A stretch of 64,000 nucleotides of DNA from Streptomyces marianii (GTDB lineage Bacteria > Actinomycetota > Actinomycetes > Streptomycetales > Streptomycetaceae), in the NCBI RefSeq assembly GCF_005795905.1, contig NZ_VAWE01000003.1:43601-107600 (forward strand), in the 5' to 3' direction. The notes under the pieces are model-generated. The model searched no databases, was not told where the DNA came from, and saw nothing but the letters and a program-made list of their open reading frames with translations. Position numbers and translations under genes: made by a program. Below, piece by piece: positions 40,992 to 50,080 of this stretch (within the stretch, counting starts at the first letter, position 1; each line of letters starts with the position of its first letter).

Positions 40992-41231
40992 GTGCAACAG
41001 GTGCAGACGATCAGCCAGGCTCGCGCCGCCCGGCGTCACGCGCACTGGCAGGAGCGCCAGCGCCGCCAGCTGGAGCAGCGCGGCGAGGCGGGCCTGGCCG
41101 AGGCGTGGTGGGACCGAGTCCGCGCGCTGTGCAAGGAGAGGGCAGCGGCGGGCGATCCGGAACCGTGGAAGGACCTCGCGCGGACCTTGGAGAACTGGGT
41201 GGAGCGCCAGACCAACGGTGACTCCACGTAG
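40992..41231 (+). CDS. Small basic hypothetical protein
   Basis: A 79-residue Arg/Gln-rich helical protein, GTG 40992, with ARRHAHWQERQRRQLEQRGE and WKDLARTLENWVERQ. Downstream, 41232-41361 contains a short CAT/CAC repeat tract and no gene. Confidence 0.6.
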   Translation: MQQVQTISQARAARRHAHWQERQRRQLEQRGEAGLAEAWWDRVRALCKERAAAGDPEPWKDLARTLENWVERQTNGDST

Positions 41232-41361
41232 CCATCATCACCATCATCATCACCCAGGGGCGGACCGGATCCGGGGGTCAAGGCGAGCGTGCGGGCGCAC
41301 GAGCGCGCGGGCGCGCGAGGATCCCCCATCCGGTCACCCTCTGTCAACCTCTGGAGGACCC

Positions 41362-43560
41362 GTGGCTGACGACAACCGGAACGAGAACGTCGTCTCCTTC
41401 CGGCCTCGGGGCGGCGCCCCACCGGGGCTTCCCCCGATCCCGGGCGCCGCTCCCCCGGCGCCCCCCGCCGCCCCGCCGACGACCCCGGACGCCGATGCGC
41501 CGGACGACGGCGGGGCGGTCTCTCTTCCGGCTCCCCGCCGCCGGCGGTCGGCGGCCGACTCCCTGACCGGCTTCACCCCGTCTCTGCCGCCGACTCCCGG
41601 TGGCGGGACCACCGTTGCGCTCCGCTCGGAGGGCACGGGTCGCCCCGAGGGCGGGGACGACGAGGAAGCCGACGGCCCCGGACTCGGGGCAGTGGGTCTC
41701 GCGGCGGTCCTGGCCGTCGCGCTGGCCGCCCTGCGCGGCACCGCCACCGCTCTGCAGGACTGGCGCCAGCGCCGCCTGGAACGGGAGGCGGAGACCGCCC
41801 CGCTGCGCGAGGCCCGACTCAAGCACCAGCTCGCGAGCGAGGAGGCGGCCGCCAAGCACGGCCTGGCGATGCAGGGCATCAACGACAAGGCCGCCGAGAA
41901 GCGCGCCAAGTCCCTCCCCTCCAGCCAGGACTACGGCCGCAAGGCCCTTGGCGGCGGCCGCGGTTCACTCCTGGGCGGCGGTGGCGGCCGCGGCTCCGGC
42001 AGCGGGAAGGGCTCCGGCGGCGCCGGCCGTACGTCGAAGCTCGGCTCGACCGGCGCGGGCAGCGGCCCGAAGCCGAAGACCAGGGCCGGCGCCTCGAAGG
42101 GAGCGTCGGGCCAGTCGACGTCGCCGAGCAGCGGCGGCAAGGGCTCAGGCGCGAAAGGGGCCAGCTCCTCTGGCAGGGGCATCAAGGCCCCGTCGAAGGG
42201 AAAGTCGCCGAGCTCGAAGCACGGCAGCCCGGCGCTGGAGCGGGCCAAGGGCCGCAACGAGCGGCGCGCGGCTGCCCAGGCCGCCCGCCTCGAGCGGCGC
42301 GGTGCCAAGCAGGCTGCCGCCCGCCAGGAACGGGCCCAGGTCCGGGGCGAGGAACGCCAGCGCAAACAGGCCGCCGCCGAGGCCCGCCGCGCGGCGAAAG
42401 AGGCCAAGGCGGAGGCGAAGAGGAAGGAGAAGGAGGCCGCCGACGCCGACCGGACCACGCTCGGTGAGGCCGCGGCGAAGGAAGCACGACGCCGGTTGAC
42501 CAAGCGCCGCAAGAACCTGGCCCCGCCCGTGCTGACCACGACCAAGCGCAAGAAGAAGAGGGGCGGCAAGGGAAAGAAGGGTGAGGACGGCGCGAAGCCG
42601 GAGGCGACGAAGGTCGACCTGACGAAGAAGCCGAAGCCGGATCCCGGCTCCGGCTCGATGCCCAAGGTCGACCTCACCAAGAAGCCCAAGCCGGACATGG
42701 GCGGCACGGGCCCCAAGATCGATCTCACGAGGAATCCGAAGAGCGGCCCCGGCAGGAAGAAGGCCCGGGTGAAGTCGAAGAAGTCCGGCTCGCCGGCCGG
42801 CACCGGCCCATCCGCCCGGCGCAAGGCCCGCCGCAAGGAGCGGGCCCGCCGCGCGGGCGAGCGGGCCAAGGCCAAGGCCACCACGACCGAGGACACCACC
42901 GCCGGACCCGGGGCCGACTGGGCGTTCTGGGAGCCCCCGCCGCGCGGGGAGCGCCGCAACGCCTACGACTCCATGCGCACCACCGACCCGAACGAACAGG
43001 TCGTGTGGACGGCGGAGCCGGTCTTCCCGGCGGGCTACCACGCCCCGGCCCGGGAGCCGCTGACCACCGGGGCCCGGAGCCTTCCGGCCGGCAGCACGAG
43101 CACCACGATCACGAAGGAGGCGCCCGTGGGCAACGCGCCCGCTGTCACGACCCCGATGGCCGCCGGGATGAGCCCCGAGCACGTCACCGAAGTCACGCTC
43201 GACGACGTCATCGACTTCCTCGACGAGGTGGTCTCGGAGGCGTTCGACACGCACGACGAGTGCGTCCTGCTCGCCGCGAAGGCGAAGGACCTGATGTACG
43301 CGCTGGACGAGCTGGCGGCCGTCCTGGCCGGCAAGCACAACATCATCGGCACCCTCACGGCCCTCGCGATGCAGAAGCTCGCCGAGTCGATGGAGCTGCT
43401 GTCCCGCAAGGCGGAGGAGATGCAGACCGAGTCCCTGAACGCCGCCGAGACCTGCGAGGTCGCCAAGACGTCCATGGACGACGCCTACCGGCCGCTGACC
43501 CAGGCGACCGCGGACGCGGGCCTGCGCACGCCGTCCGCCCGCATCCACAACGAGAACTAG
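41362..43560 (+). CDS. Large basic low-complexity protein
   Basis: A 732-residue protein with GTG 41362 behind CTGGAGGA. A proline-rich start is followed by a short hydrophobic stretch (AVGLAAVLAVALAALRG, residues 113-130), Gly/Ser-rich and very Lys/Arg-rich regions, and three copies of a VDLTKKPKPD-like unit (about residues 430-470). The acidic C-terminal domain (DDVIDFLDEVVSEAFDTHDE) looks folded and may pair with the next gene product. It could be a DNA- or wall-associated transfer protein; similar genes are sometimes annotated as ATP/GTP-binding, but no P-loop is visible. Confidence 0.65.
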   Translation: MADDNRNENVVSFRPRGGAPPGLPPIPGAAPPAPPAAPPTTPDADAPDDGGAVSLPAPRRRRSAADSLTGFTPSLPPTPGGGTTVALRSEGTGRPEGGDDEEADGPGLGAVGLAAVLAVALAALRGTATALQDWRQRRLEREAETAPLREARLKHQLASEEAAAKHGLAMQGINDKAAEKRAKSLPSSQDYGRKALGGGRGSLLGGGGGRGSGSGKGSGGAGRTSKLGSTGAGSGPKPKTRAGASKGASGQSTSPSSGGKGSGAKGASSSGRGIKAPSKGKSPSSKHGSPALERAKGRNERRAAAQAARLERRGAKQAAARQERAQVRGEERQRKQAAAEARRAAKEAKAEAKRKEKEAADADRTTLGEAAAKEARRRLTKRRKNLAPPVLTTTKRKKKRGGKGKKGEDGAKPEATKVDLTKKPKPDPGSGSMPKVDLTKKPKPDMGGTGPKIDLTRNPKSGPGRKKARVKSKKSGSPAGTGPSARRKARRKERARRAGERAKAKATTTEDTTAGPGADWAFWEPPPRGERRNAYDSMRTTDPNEQVVWTAEPVFPAGYHAPAREPLTTGARSLPAGSTSTTITKEAPVGNAPAVTTPMAAGMSPEHVTEVTLDDVIDFLDEVVSEAFDTHDECVLLAAKAKDLMYALDELAAVLAGKHNIIGTLTALAMQKLAESMELLSRKAEEMQTESLNAAETCEVAKTSMDDAYRPLTQATADAGLRTPSARIHNEN

Positions 43561-43571
43561 GAGGTCCGTAG

Positions 43572-43997
43572 GTGTCCGGAGACATCGTTCCCCGCGGCGA
43601 CACGCTCCCGGCGATCCCCGCCGACGGCGAGGGCCTGGGCTTCCTCGCCCTCAGCGTCCGCGTCACCGCCCTGACCGCTCAGGCCATGCTGCTGAAAGAG
43701 AAGGTGTGGGCCCTGCAGCGGCGCATGGACAGCAACGCCGACAAGGCCAGCAACATGTCGGAGATGTGCGACGCGGCCGAAGTCGAGCCGCAGTTCACCG
43801 CGCTCATCCTGGACGGCTCCGTAGCCCTGCGGAAAGTCGCCGACGCCTCCGGCGAACTGGCGAATGCCGCCGACGTCATGCAGACCGACGCCCAGGGGTT
43901 CAACGACGCCCACCAGGGCGAATACGGCGGCATCTACGAAGCCACGCAGACCATGGGCGTCAAGCAGCCCAAGCCCGGATTCAACGAAGTCAAATAA
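43572..43997 (+). CDS. Hypothetical helical protein
   Basis: A 141-residue protein, GTG 43572, 11 bp after the previous stop, with AGGAGG between. Its helices (ALTAQAMLLKEKVWALQRRM, LRKVADASGELANAADVMQT) resemble the C-terminal domain of the preceding protein in style, and a pairing is possible. No family is recognised. Confidence 0.65.
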   Translation: MSGDIVPRGDTLPAIPADGEGLGFLALSVRVTALTAQAMLLKEKVWALQRRMDSNADKASNMSEMCDAAEVEPQFTALILDGSVALRKVADASGELANAADVMQTDAQGFNDAHQGEYGGIYEATQTMGVKQPKPGFNEVK

Positions 43998-44043
43998 CCG
44001 CACAACTACCCGCCCCGCGAAAGCGGGCCGGGCATTCAGCCCC

Positions 44044-44081
44044 GGGAGGGGCCCGGCGAAATCACCGGGCCCCTCCCCTTT
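44044..44081 (+). terminator. Rho-independent-type terminator
   Basis: GGGAGGGGCCCGG and CCGGGCCCCTCCC form a 13-bp stem around CGAAATCA, followed by CTTTTC. It lies between two genes of the same orientation, so it may attenuate rather than fully end transcription before the coupling protein gene. Confidence 0.8.
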
Positions 44082-44102
44082 TCTTCTGCTCCCGGAGGGG
44101 AC

Positions 44103-46388
44103 ATGACGACCGAGATCGTGAAGGCCGAGGCCGCCGCCGGCGAGCGGGGGCTGACGCGCAAGACCGCCCGCCGCCTCGCCCTGGCGGAACGGCTGGTGTA
44201 CGGGGCGGCCGGCACCTGGGCCACAATCGGCCCCCACATGGAGGTGCCCTGGTGGGCCCACGGCGCGGCCGTGGCCACCGGAGCCGTGACCGGAATCCGG
44301 CTGTGGAAGCGCACCGCCGGCGACGACTGGACCGGGCAACTGGCCTCCGCGATGCGGGCGCTGCCGGTGCTGGGCTGGTCGGGCACCTACACGACGGGCC
44401 TGCTCGCCCCCGTCTTCGACTACCCCAACGGCTGGCCGATGCTCGCCTCGGCGGCCTGGACGGCCGTGATGGTGCCGATGGCGCCCTGGACGCGCTCGAA
44501 AGGCCTGAGGCGGGCGGTCGAGAACCTGCCCGTCTCCTACGAAGAGGCAGCCGAGACCGTGGAGGGCGAGCCGGTCACCTTCGAGGACCACATGCGGGCC
44601 CTGTGGAACAGGTCGAAGGACACCGGGGACACCACCCTGGAAGGCATCCAGCAGTACAGCCACGACGAGCCGGACTTCGAGGCGATCGTCCTGGCCCCCG
44701 CCGGCCAGGCCGTCCCGCGCACGCTGGACGAGCGGGCCATCGCCGGTGTCTTCGACGTCCCCGTGGACGCTATCGACACCAAGGCTGTCGACGGCTACGG
44801 CCCCGGCCGCCTCGCCATCCAGGTCGCGCCCCGCGCAGCTGAGAGGCGACGCGCGGCGGAGGCCCTGGAGACCGAGGCCGAGGAGCCGGGCACCGCCCTG
44901 GAACGGATCTGGGCCGAGCACGTCAACTGCACCGGCGGCGCCGCCCCGGGCGTCGACCTGGTCGCGTACAGCATCGGCGAGGAGCAGATCCGGCTGCGGA
45001 TCGCCGCCCCGCGCGGCAAGACGCTACGGGTCAACCACGAGGCCCTGTGCTCCGCGCTCGGGATCGACGACATCTCCCGCCTCGTCATGGAGGGCGCGGG
45101 CCCGCGCGAAGCGGTCGTCTACATCTACCGCGCCAACCCGCTGCTGGAGGTCCGCGCCCCCACGGCGGAGGACCTGACGATGGACGACCGCGGCCGCATC
45201 TCCATCGGCGTCGCCCACGACGGCACAGTCGCCCGCATCCAGCTGTTCAACTTCGACACCGGCCGCGCCCAGCACGGCATCACCGCCGGCACCACCGGCG
45301 CGGGCAAGTCCGGCCTGATGCGCCTCCTCGGCGCCGCACAGCGCATCTCCGGCGTCATCTCCTGGATGGCCGACGTCCAAGGCGGCATGTCGATGCCGGA
45401 GATGGAGGGCCGCGTCGACTGGATGGCCAAGGGCCCGGCCGAGACGATGCAGCAGCTGCGCGCCCTGCACGCGGTGAAGGTCTACCGCGAGACTCACTCC
45501 AGCGGCCGCGGCGACTTCGACTTCCACGGCCAGTGGCGGCTCATCCAGTGGACCGGCGACGAAATCAACCGCCTGCTGTCCTCCCTGGACCAAGACATCC
45601 GCAAGGAAGCCGCCTGGATGATCGGCGACCTGCAGAAGACCGGCCAGAAGGTCGGCATCGGCGTCGACCTCGCCGTGCAGTCCCTCCACCTCAAGGAGCT
45701 CGGCGACAACCACGAGATCCGCGAGAAGGGCAAAGAAGGCCACGTCTTCCTGCTGCGCACCGCGTCCTCCTCCACCCAGGGCATGGGCCTGGACGGCATC
45801 GCCCCGATCGGCGCGCACATCTCCCCCATCCCGGAGCGGATCTACGAGGGCGCCGGCGCGAAGGAGCTGTTCGAGGGCACCGCCGCCACCGAGGGCGTGC
45901 CCACCCCCGGCATGGGCTGGCTGATCACCGAGGGCAAGGCGATCCTCTTCCGCACCTTCGTCCTGGCCAAGGTCGACGGCCGCTACCCGCAGCTCGAAGA
46001 ACTCATGGACGGCGCCCCGATGCCGACCCTGACCCCCGGCGAGGCACGGGCGGCCGGCGCCGCGTACGCGCGCCGAGGCACCCCCGCCCCCGCCCCGGCC
46101 ATGGCTCCCGAGCCCGCGACTGCGCCCGCGCCGCAGGACGCCGCAGGCGAAGGCGCCGAGGCGCCGTCGCCGTTCGCCGCCGCGGCGAAGACCCCCACCA
46201 TCCGTGAGCGCATCCTCGCCGCCCTGGCCGAGCAGCCCGAGGGCATGGCACTGCGGGACATCCGCAAGGCCGCAGGCTGCGGCACCGAGGACGGCCCCAG
46301 CACCGGCAGCGTGAACAACGAGGTCAACAAACTCGCCGCCGAGGGCGCCCTGCTCAGCCTCGGAAAGGGCATCTACCGCCTGCCCTGA
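44103..46388 (+). CDS. FtsK/TraB-like DNA coupling protein
   Basis: A 761-residue ATPase expected to deliver plasmid DNA to the transfer channel at the membrane. Two hydrophobic segments lie near residues 55-75 and 105-130. The Walker A motif is ITAGTTGAGKSGLMRLL near residues 393-404, with GVISWMADVQGG and RLIQWTGDEINRLLSSLDQD following in the RecA-like fold. The last 65 residues (RERILAALAEQPEGMALRDI, NNEVNKLAAEGALLSLGKGI) form a winged helix as in the FtsK gamma domain, which recognises DNA. ATG 44103 after CGGAGGGG. Confidence 0.88.
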   Translation: MTTEIVKAEAAAGERGLTRKTARRLALAERLVYGAAGTWATIGPHMEVPWWAHGAAVATGAVTGIRLWKRTAGDDWTGQLASAMRALPVLGWSGTYTTGLLAPVFDYPNGWPMLASAAWTAVMVPMAPWTRSKGLRRAVENLPVSYEEAAETVEGEPVTFEDHMRALWNRSKDTGDTTLEGIQQYSHDEPDFEAIVLAPAGQAVPRTLDERAIAGVFDVPVDAIDTKAVDGYGPGRLAIQVAPRAAERRRAAEALETEAEEPGTALERIWAEHVNCTGGAAPGVDLVAYSIGEEQIRLRIAAPRGKTLRVNHEALCSALGIDDISRLVMEGAGPREAVVYIYRANPLLEVRAPTAEDLTMDDRGRISIGVAHDGTVARIQLFNFDTGRAQHGITAGTTGAGKSGLMRLLGAAQRISGVISWMADVQGGMSMPEMEGRVDWMAKGPAETMQQLRALHAVKVYRETHSSGRGDFDFHGQWRLIQWTGDEINRLLSSLDQDIRKEAAWMIGDLQKTGQKVGIGVDLAVQSLHLKELGDNHEIREKGKEGHVFLLRTASSSTQGMGLDGIAPIGAHISPIPERIYEGAGAKELFEGTAATEGVPTPGMGWLITEGKAILFRTFVLAKVDGRYPQLEELMDGAPMPTLTPGEARAAGAAYARRGTPAPAPAMAPEPATAPAPQDAAGEGAEAPSPFAAAAKTPTIRERILAALAEQPEGMALRDIRKAAGCGTEDGPSTGSVNNEVNKLAAEGALLSLGKGIYRLP

Positions 46389-46464
46389 CCGCACACGGGG
46401 ACCGGCCATCCCGTCACAGACCGGCCGGTCCCCGCCACTCCCCTCGAAACGAAGGAGCAACGCA

Positions 46465-46932
46465 GTGGAACACAGCCAGCTCAGCGACGCCCAGGCCGCC
46501 GAGGCCAGGCGCCTCATCGCTGACGCCTACCGCCCGACGCCCACCGTGCCGACGTCGTACCGCGACACCAGCCCGGTCCCCGCCATCGGCGACACCCCGC
46601 CCGTCCCGCAGCCCGGACGGCCGCCCATGAGCCAGAGGGCCACCGACGTCAGCGGCGTCATGCTCGCCGCAGGCGCTGCCTCCCTACCCATCGGCGGATC
46701 CGTGTCCCTGGTGCTCTACACCCTGGGCCACGTCGACCCCGTGAGCCTGGCCATCGGCGCGGGAGCCCCGGTCGCCTTCGTCGCCGCCATCGCCGCGGCC
46801 CTGCGCCGCCTGCAGGGCGTGCACACCGAGCACCACCACCACTACAGCGGCACGGTCGTCCAAGACCACAGCAGCGTCACGACCAAGACGCGCGGCCTGA
46901 TCGCCCGCACGAACAACGACCTCCGCCGCTGA
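46465..46932 (+). CDS. Small membrane protein
   Basis: A 155-residue protein, GTG 46465 after AAGGAG. A proline-rich N-terminus is followed by two transmembrane helices (GVMLAAGAASLPIGGSVSLV and LAIGAGAPVAFVAAIAAALR) and a histidine-rich end (HTEHHHHYSG). This style is common among Spd-like proteins next to tra genes. Confidence 0.65.
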   Translation: MEHSQLSDAQAAEARRLIADAYRPTPTVPTSYRDTSPVPAIGDTPPVPQPGRPPMSQRATDVSGVMLAAGAASLPIGGSVSLVLYTLGHVDPVSLAIGAGAPVAFVAAIAAALRRLQGVHTEHHHHYSGTVVQDHSSVTTKTRGLIARTNNDLRR

Positions 46933-46941
46933 TGGCCGGGC

Positions 46942-47250
46942 ATGGACGACGCCACCCTCGCCCGGGCCACGATCACCGTCGGCCTGGACCGGCTCCGCGA
47001 CCTCGCTCTCGGCGACACCGCCGACACAGAGGACACCGCCCGCGCCCTGCAGGCCCTGCACCACGGCGACGAACCCCGCGTCAGCGTGCTGGACGTCCTC
47101 GCCGACCTGCTCGACGACATCGCGGCCCGCTGCGGCGACGACGGCCTGGAGGCCGCCGCCGAGAACCTGGGCGAAGCCGCCGCCGCCATCCGAGGCCAAG
47201 CCGGACCCCGGGTCCACCGCGCGCTCGAGGCGATCGCCGACACCGTCTGA
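46942..47250 (+). CDS. Small acidic hypothetical protein
   Basis: A 102-residue helical acidic protein, ATG 46942, with DVLADLLDDIAARCGDDGLE and AAENLGEAAAAIRG. No family is recognised. Confidence 0.6.
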   Translation: MDDATLARATITVGLDRLRDLALGDTADTEDTARALQALHHGDEPRVSVLDVLADLLDDIAARCGDDGLEAAAENLGEAAAAIRGQAGPRVHRALEAIADTV

Positions 47251-47300
47251 GCCCGCTCACCCGGCGCTGCCCCGCCGACAACACCGCAGACCAACAACCG

Positions 47301-47335
47301 TCAGCCCTGTTGGGCCTAACAGGCCCAACAGGGCT
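47301..47335. repeat. Dispersed palindromic repeat, copy O
   Basis: TCAGCCCTGTTGGGCCTAAC followed by AGGCCCAACAGGGCT. The core palindrome is extended into overlapping larger symmetry (AGCCCTGTTGGG against CCCAACAGGGCT). It is one of only two copies in the conjugation region. Confidence 0.8.
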
Positions 47336-47361
47336 GCCCGCTCGACAAGGAGAACCCATCC

Positions 47362-47556
47362 GTGGCCGTGTCCCTCAGCGTCGTCGTGCTGCTGGCCATC
47401 GTCGTCTTCGTCCTGCTGCGCAACGGCAGCCTGCGCTACCTGCCCGCCCTCGCCGCCGCCGGGTTCGGCTTCTTCCTCGCCTCGACCGGCGCGGCCGGGC
47501 CGATCAACTCCGCCGCCAGCGGCCTCGCCAACCTCCTAGCCCAGATCAACTTCTGA
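47362..47556 (+). CDS. Small two-helix membrane protein
   Basis: A 64-residue protein, GTG 47362 behind AAGGAGAA. Helices SLSVVVLLAIVVFVLL and YLPALAAAGFGFFLASTG leave little else. Probably an Spd-like or channel-accessory peptide, based on context only. Confidence 0.65.
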   Translation: MAVSLSVVVLLAIVVFVLLRNGSLRYLPALAAAGFGFFLASTGAAGPINSAASGLANLLAQINF

Positions 47557-47573
47557 CCGAAGGGAATCCACCC

Positions 47574-47918
47574 ATGAGCACCCACGTCGTCGTCAGTCAC
47601 GGCAGCGACTTCTTCGGCCAGGACCAGTTCCCCGTCCGCCAGCTGCGCGAGCTCGGCCAGTACGTGCGCGGCGTCCTGCCCGCCGCCGACCACCCGCCCC
47701 TGACCGAGCTCCTGGACGACGCCGGCGACACCGAGCACGCCATCGACTCCGACCGGGCCGCGTTGCTCGCGATCCTGCTCCGCCGCGCGGCCGCCAGCCG
47801 CCGCCTCAAGAAGGCGTACGCCGAGACCGCCGCGCGCCTCGGGATTGCCGCCGCCACCGCGGCCGCCGCCCCCGAACCCTGGACCTGGACCACCACCACC
47901 GAAAGAAGCAACCAATGA
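47574..47918 (+). CDS. Hypothetical protein
   Basis: A 114-residue protein, ATG 47574 after GAAGGG. FPVRQLRELGQYVRGVL and DRAALLAILLRRAAASRRLK are helical. Its stop overlaps the next ATG. Confidence 0.6.
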   Translation: MSTHVVVSHGSDFFGQDQFPVRQLRELGQYVRGVLPAADHPPLTELLDDAGDTEHAIDSDRAALLAILLRRAAASRRLKKAYAETAARLGIAAATAAAAPEPWTWTTTTERSNQ

Positions 47919-48400
47919 CGTACCTCGACGACCTCGCCGAAGCCAAGCGCACTCGCAGGGCGTGGACCTGTACCTGCGGGGCGGACAATCCGAACAGCTA
48001 CGACGCATGCCACGACTGCCAGGCCCCGAGCTGGACCTGCGCCGCGTGCGGCACCGTCAACCCCCAGCGGTGCAGCAACTGCACCGAGTGCGGCAACGCC
48101 TCGGCCGCCGAGGCGATCGGCGACGAGGAGGGGCTCGAGCTGACCCACGAGGAGTGGGTTGCGATGCAGGTCGGCCCGCGCCGCGTCGGCGGCCGCTACG
48201 ACCACGGGTACGCCGACTCGCAGTACGAGGTCCTCGACATCGACCGCGGCCCGCGCGCGACGTGGCCGAGCTGGCAGATCACCGTGCGCGACACCGACGG
48301 CGAGACCCGCAAGCACTGCACCAGCTGGGACCCGCGCCGGGACCGAGCCATTGCCGAGCCGCCCGCCGACGCCCAGGTCAGACCGGATCAGAGCCGTTAG
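47915..48400 (+). CDS. Zinc-finger protein (RanBP2-like repeats)
   Basis: A 161-residue protein, ATG 47915. Three cysteine-pair units in the first 70 residues (WTCTCGADNPNSYDACHDC, WTCAACGTVNPQ, CSNCTECGNAS) resemble RanBP2/zinc-ribbon modules that bind RNA or protein. The rest is a beta-rich domain (YEVLDIDRG, WPSWQITVRDTDG). The TAG stop is inside repeat copy P. Confidence 0.7.
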   Translation: MTYLDDLAEAKRTRRAWTCTCGADNPNSYDACHDCQAPSWTCAACGTVNPQRCSNCTECGNASAAEAIGDEEGLELTHEEWVAMQVGPRRVGGRYDHGYADSQYEVLDIDRGPRATWPSWQITVRDTDGETRKHCTSWDPRRDRAIAEPPADAQVRPDQSR

Positions 48401-48418
48401 ACCCAACACCCCCAACCG
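48388..48418 (+). repeat. Dispersed palindromic repeat, copy P
   Basis: TCAGAGCCGTTAGACCCAAC followed by ACCCCCAACCG. It includes the stop codon of the zinc-finger gene, as copies F and G do for their genes. Confidence 0.8.
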
Positions 48419-48521
48419 AGGGTCCGTGCGGGCATTCCCGCTCGCAATGTCACCGCCGCACGACAGCATGAGGCCCGGAGCCGCCGAAACCGGCCCCGGG
48501 CCTCACTTGCGAAAGGGAAGC

Positions 48522-49079
48522 ATGAACCCCGAGAAGGACACCACCGCGCTCGCCGCGATCGAGAAGGCCGCCGCCGGCGGACGCACCCTGTACGCGCCGA
48601 GCGTCATGGACGAGGCCGCCGAGCTGCTCACCGAGCTCTGGGCCGCCGGAGAGCGCCACGGCGTCACCCCGACCGACTGGAGCTGGACGACCAGCCTCCC
48701 CAGCGCCGCACTCGACGTCATCGCCCGCCGCCACACCAGCGCCCCCGACCCCGAGCGCACCGCCGACCAGGTCCGCGCCCTCCAGCGCGACCTGATCGAG
48801 GCCCTGAACTCCCCCGAGATCGGGCTGACCGCACGCCTCGGGCCCCGCGCCTCCGTCATCGTCGAACGGCTCCCCGAGTCGCCGCGCGGCGGCTACCACG
48901 CCGACGCCGACCTGGCCGTCGGCATCTACACCAACGGCGGCTGGGACATCAGCTTCGACCACGACATGGCCCCCGTCGTCTCCATCGCCGCCCCGGCCTC
49001 CAAGGCCGGCGCCGCCGAGGTCGCCGTCATCGTGCGAGCCGTCGCCCGCGGCGAGCTCGGCAACCCCTTCCGCCCGTAA
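48522..49079 (+). CDS. Hypothetical protein
   Basis: A 185-residue protein, ATG 48522 after AAAGGGAAG. A helical N-terminal half (MDEAAELLTELWAAGERHGV) is followed by a strand-rich end (VGIYTNGGWDISFDHDMAPV). No family is recognised. Confidence 0.6.
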   Translation: MNPEKDTTALAAIEKAAAGGRTLYAPSVMDEAAELLTELWAAGERHGVTPTDWSWTTSLPSAALDVIARRHTSAPDPERTADQVRALQRDLIEALNSPEIGLTARLGPRASVIVERLPESPRGGYHADADLAVGIYTNGGWDISFDHDMAPVVSIAAPASKAGAAEVAVIVRAVARGELGNPFRP

Positions 49080-49144
49080 CCACCGCAGGCCAACCCAGCG
49101 GGACCGCCGAAACCGGCCCCGCGCCGCCCGTGAGGAGCTCCACC

Positions 49145-49762
49145 GTGACCGACTGGTCCACCACCACCCTCGTCCGCATCGACGACCCGTACGACCGCAA
49201 CAGGAGCGACACCGGCGCACCGCTCGACTCCCGCTTCGGCCGCTACCTCGCACGCCGCGTCAACGAGCTGGAGGACGACGAGCGCACCAACCCCGTCGAC
49301 TTCCTGATCTGGGCCTGGAACATCGCCACCCCGCCCGTGATGAGCCCCGGCTACGTCCGGATCCGCCACGACCTCAAGGCCGTCCGCCTGGACCACTCCG
49401 AGGAGGACCGCTCCCTGCTTCTGGCGGTCGAAGTTCCCGTCAGGCACCACATCCTGCCCCGCGGCAACCGGCCGCCCTACAACGTCAGCGACTGGGAAGA
49501 GAATCACCACTTCGGCCCGCCGGAGTCGTACCGGCCGCACTACCCGCCGCGCGACGAGAGCCGCCCGGCGCTGCTGCTGTCCGCCGTGCTGCGCCTGCCG
49601 GCCGCCGACTGGACCCTGCACAAGCCCGGCGACTGGTCCCGGGTCGAGGAGTTCCTGGTCGACGACGCCAAGCAGGCCGTCGCCACCGCGGTCGACCACA
49701 TCAACCGCACGGCCGGCCCCCGCATCGCCGCCTTGCTCGGCGACGAGGGAGGCGCCTGGTGA
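49145..49762 (+). CDS. Hypothetical protein
   Basis: A 205-residue protein, GTG 49145 after GAGGAGCTCC. It contains LIWAWNIATPPVMSPG, VRHHILPRGNRPPYN and a Pro/His-rich stretch. No family is recognised. The stop overlaps the next start (GTGA). Confidence 0.6.
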   Translation: MTDWSTTTLVRIDDPYDRNRSDTGAPLDSRFGRYLARRVNELEDDERTNPVDFLIWAWNIATPPVMSPGYVRIRHDLKAVRLDHSEEDRSLLLAVEVPVRHHILPRGNRPPYNVSDWEENHHFGPPESYRPHYPPRDESRPALLLSAVLRLPAADWTLHKPGDWSRVEEFLVDDAKQAVATAVDHINRTAGPRIAALLGDEGGAW

Positions 49763-49995
49763 GCACGCTCCCCTCCTCCGAGGACATGTCGCACGCGATG
49801 CTGATTGCGCTGCTGATGCACCACGGCGGCTCGATGATCCTCCCCGCCCAGGCGTTCGAGACCGACGCCATGGGCGGCCCCGACGGCTCCTTCCACGCCG
49901 TCGAGATGACCCCGCTGAGCGACGGCACCCTGCGCCTGTCCGTTGTCCCCCGCCCGGCTGGCAACAACGGCCGTACCGAGGATCGCGGCCGATGA
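49759..49995 (+). CDS. Small hypothetical protein
   Basis: A 78-residue protein, GTG 49759, coupled to the previous gene. SHAMLIALLMHHGGSMILPA is a helix-turn segment, and LRLSVVPRPAG ends the fold. Unknown function. Confidence 0.55.
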   Translation: MSTLPSSEDMSHAMLIALLMHHGGSMILPAQAFETDAMGGPDGSFHAVEMTPLSDGTLRLSVVPRPAGNNGRTEDRGR

Positions 49996-50080
49996 CCGGA
50001 CCAGCGGTCCATCCCGACCAGAACGAACAAAGGACCAGCGCCGGAGCAGCGGCGTACCGTAGCGGGAAGGGAGGAACAGC

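Noticed and set aside
41231..41252. CAT/CAC trinucleotide tract
   Set aside because: Short and imperfect, between two genes, with no evident structure or function.
42145..43548. 467-codon minus-strand frame
   Set aside because: Antisense to the basic low-complexity protein, whose plus frame has a good ribosome site and operon context.
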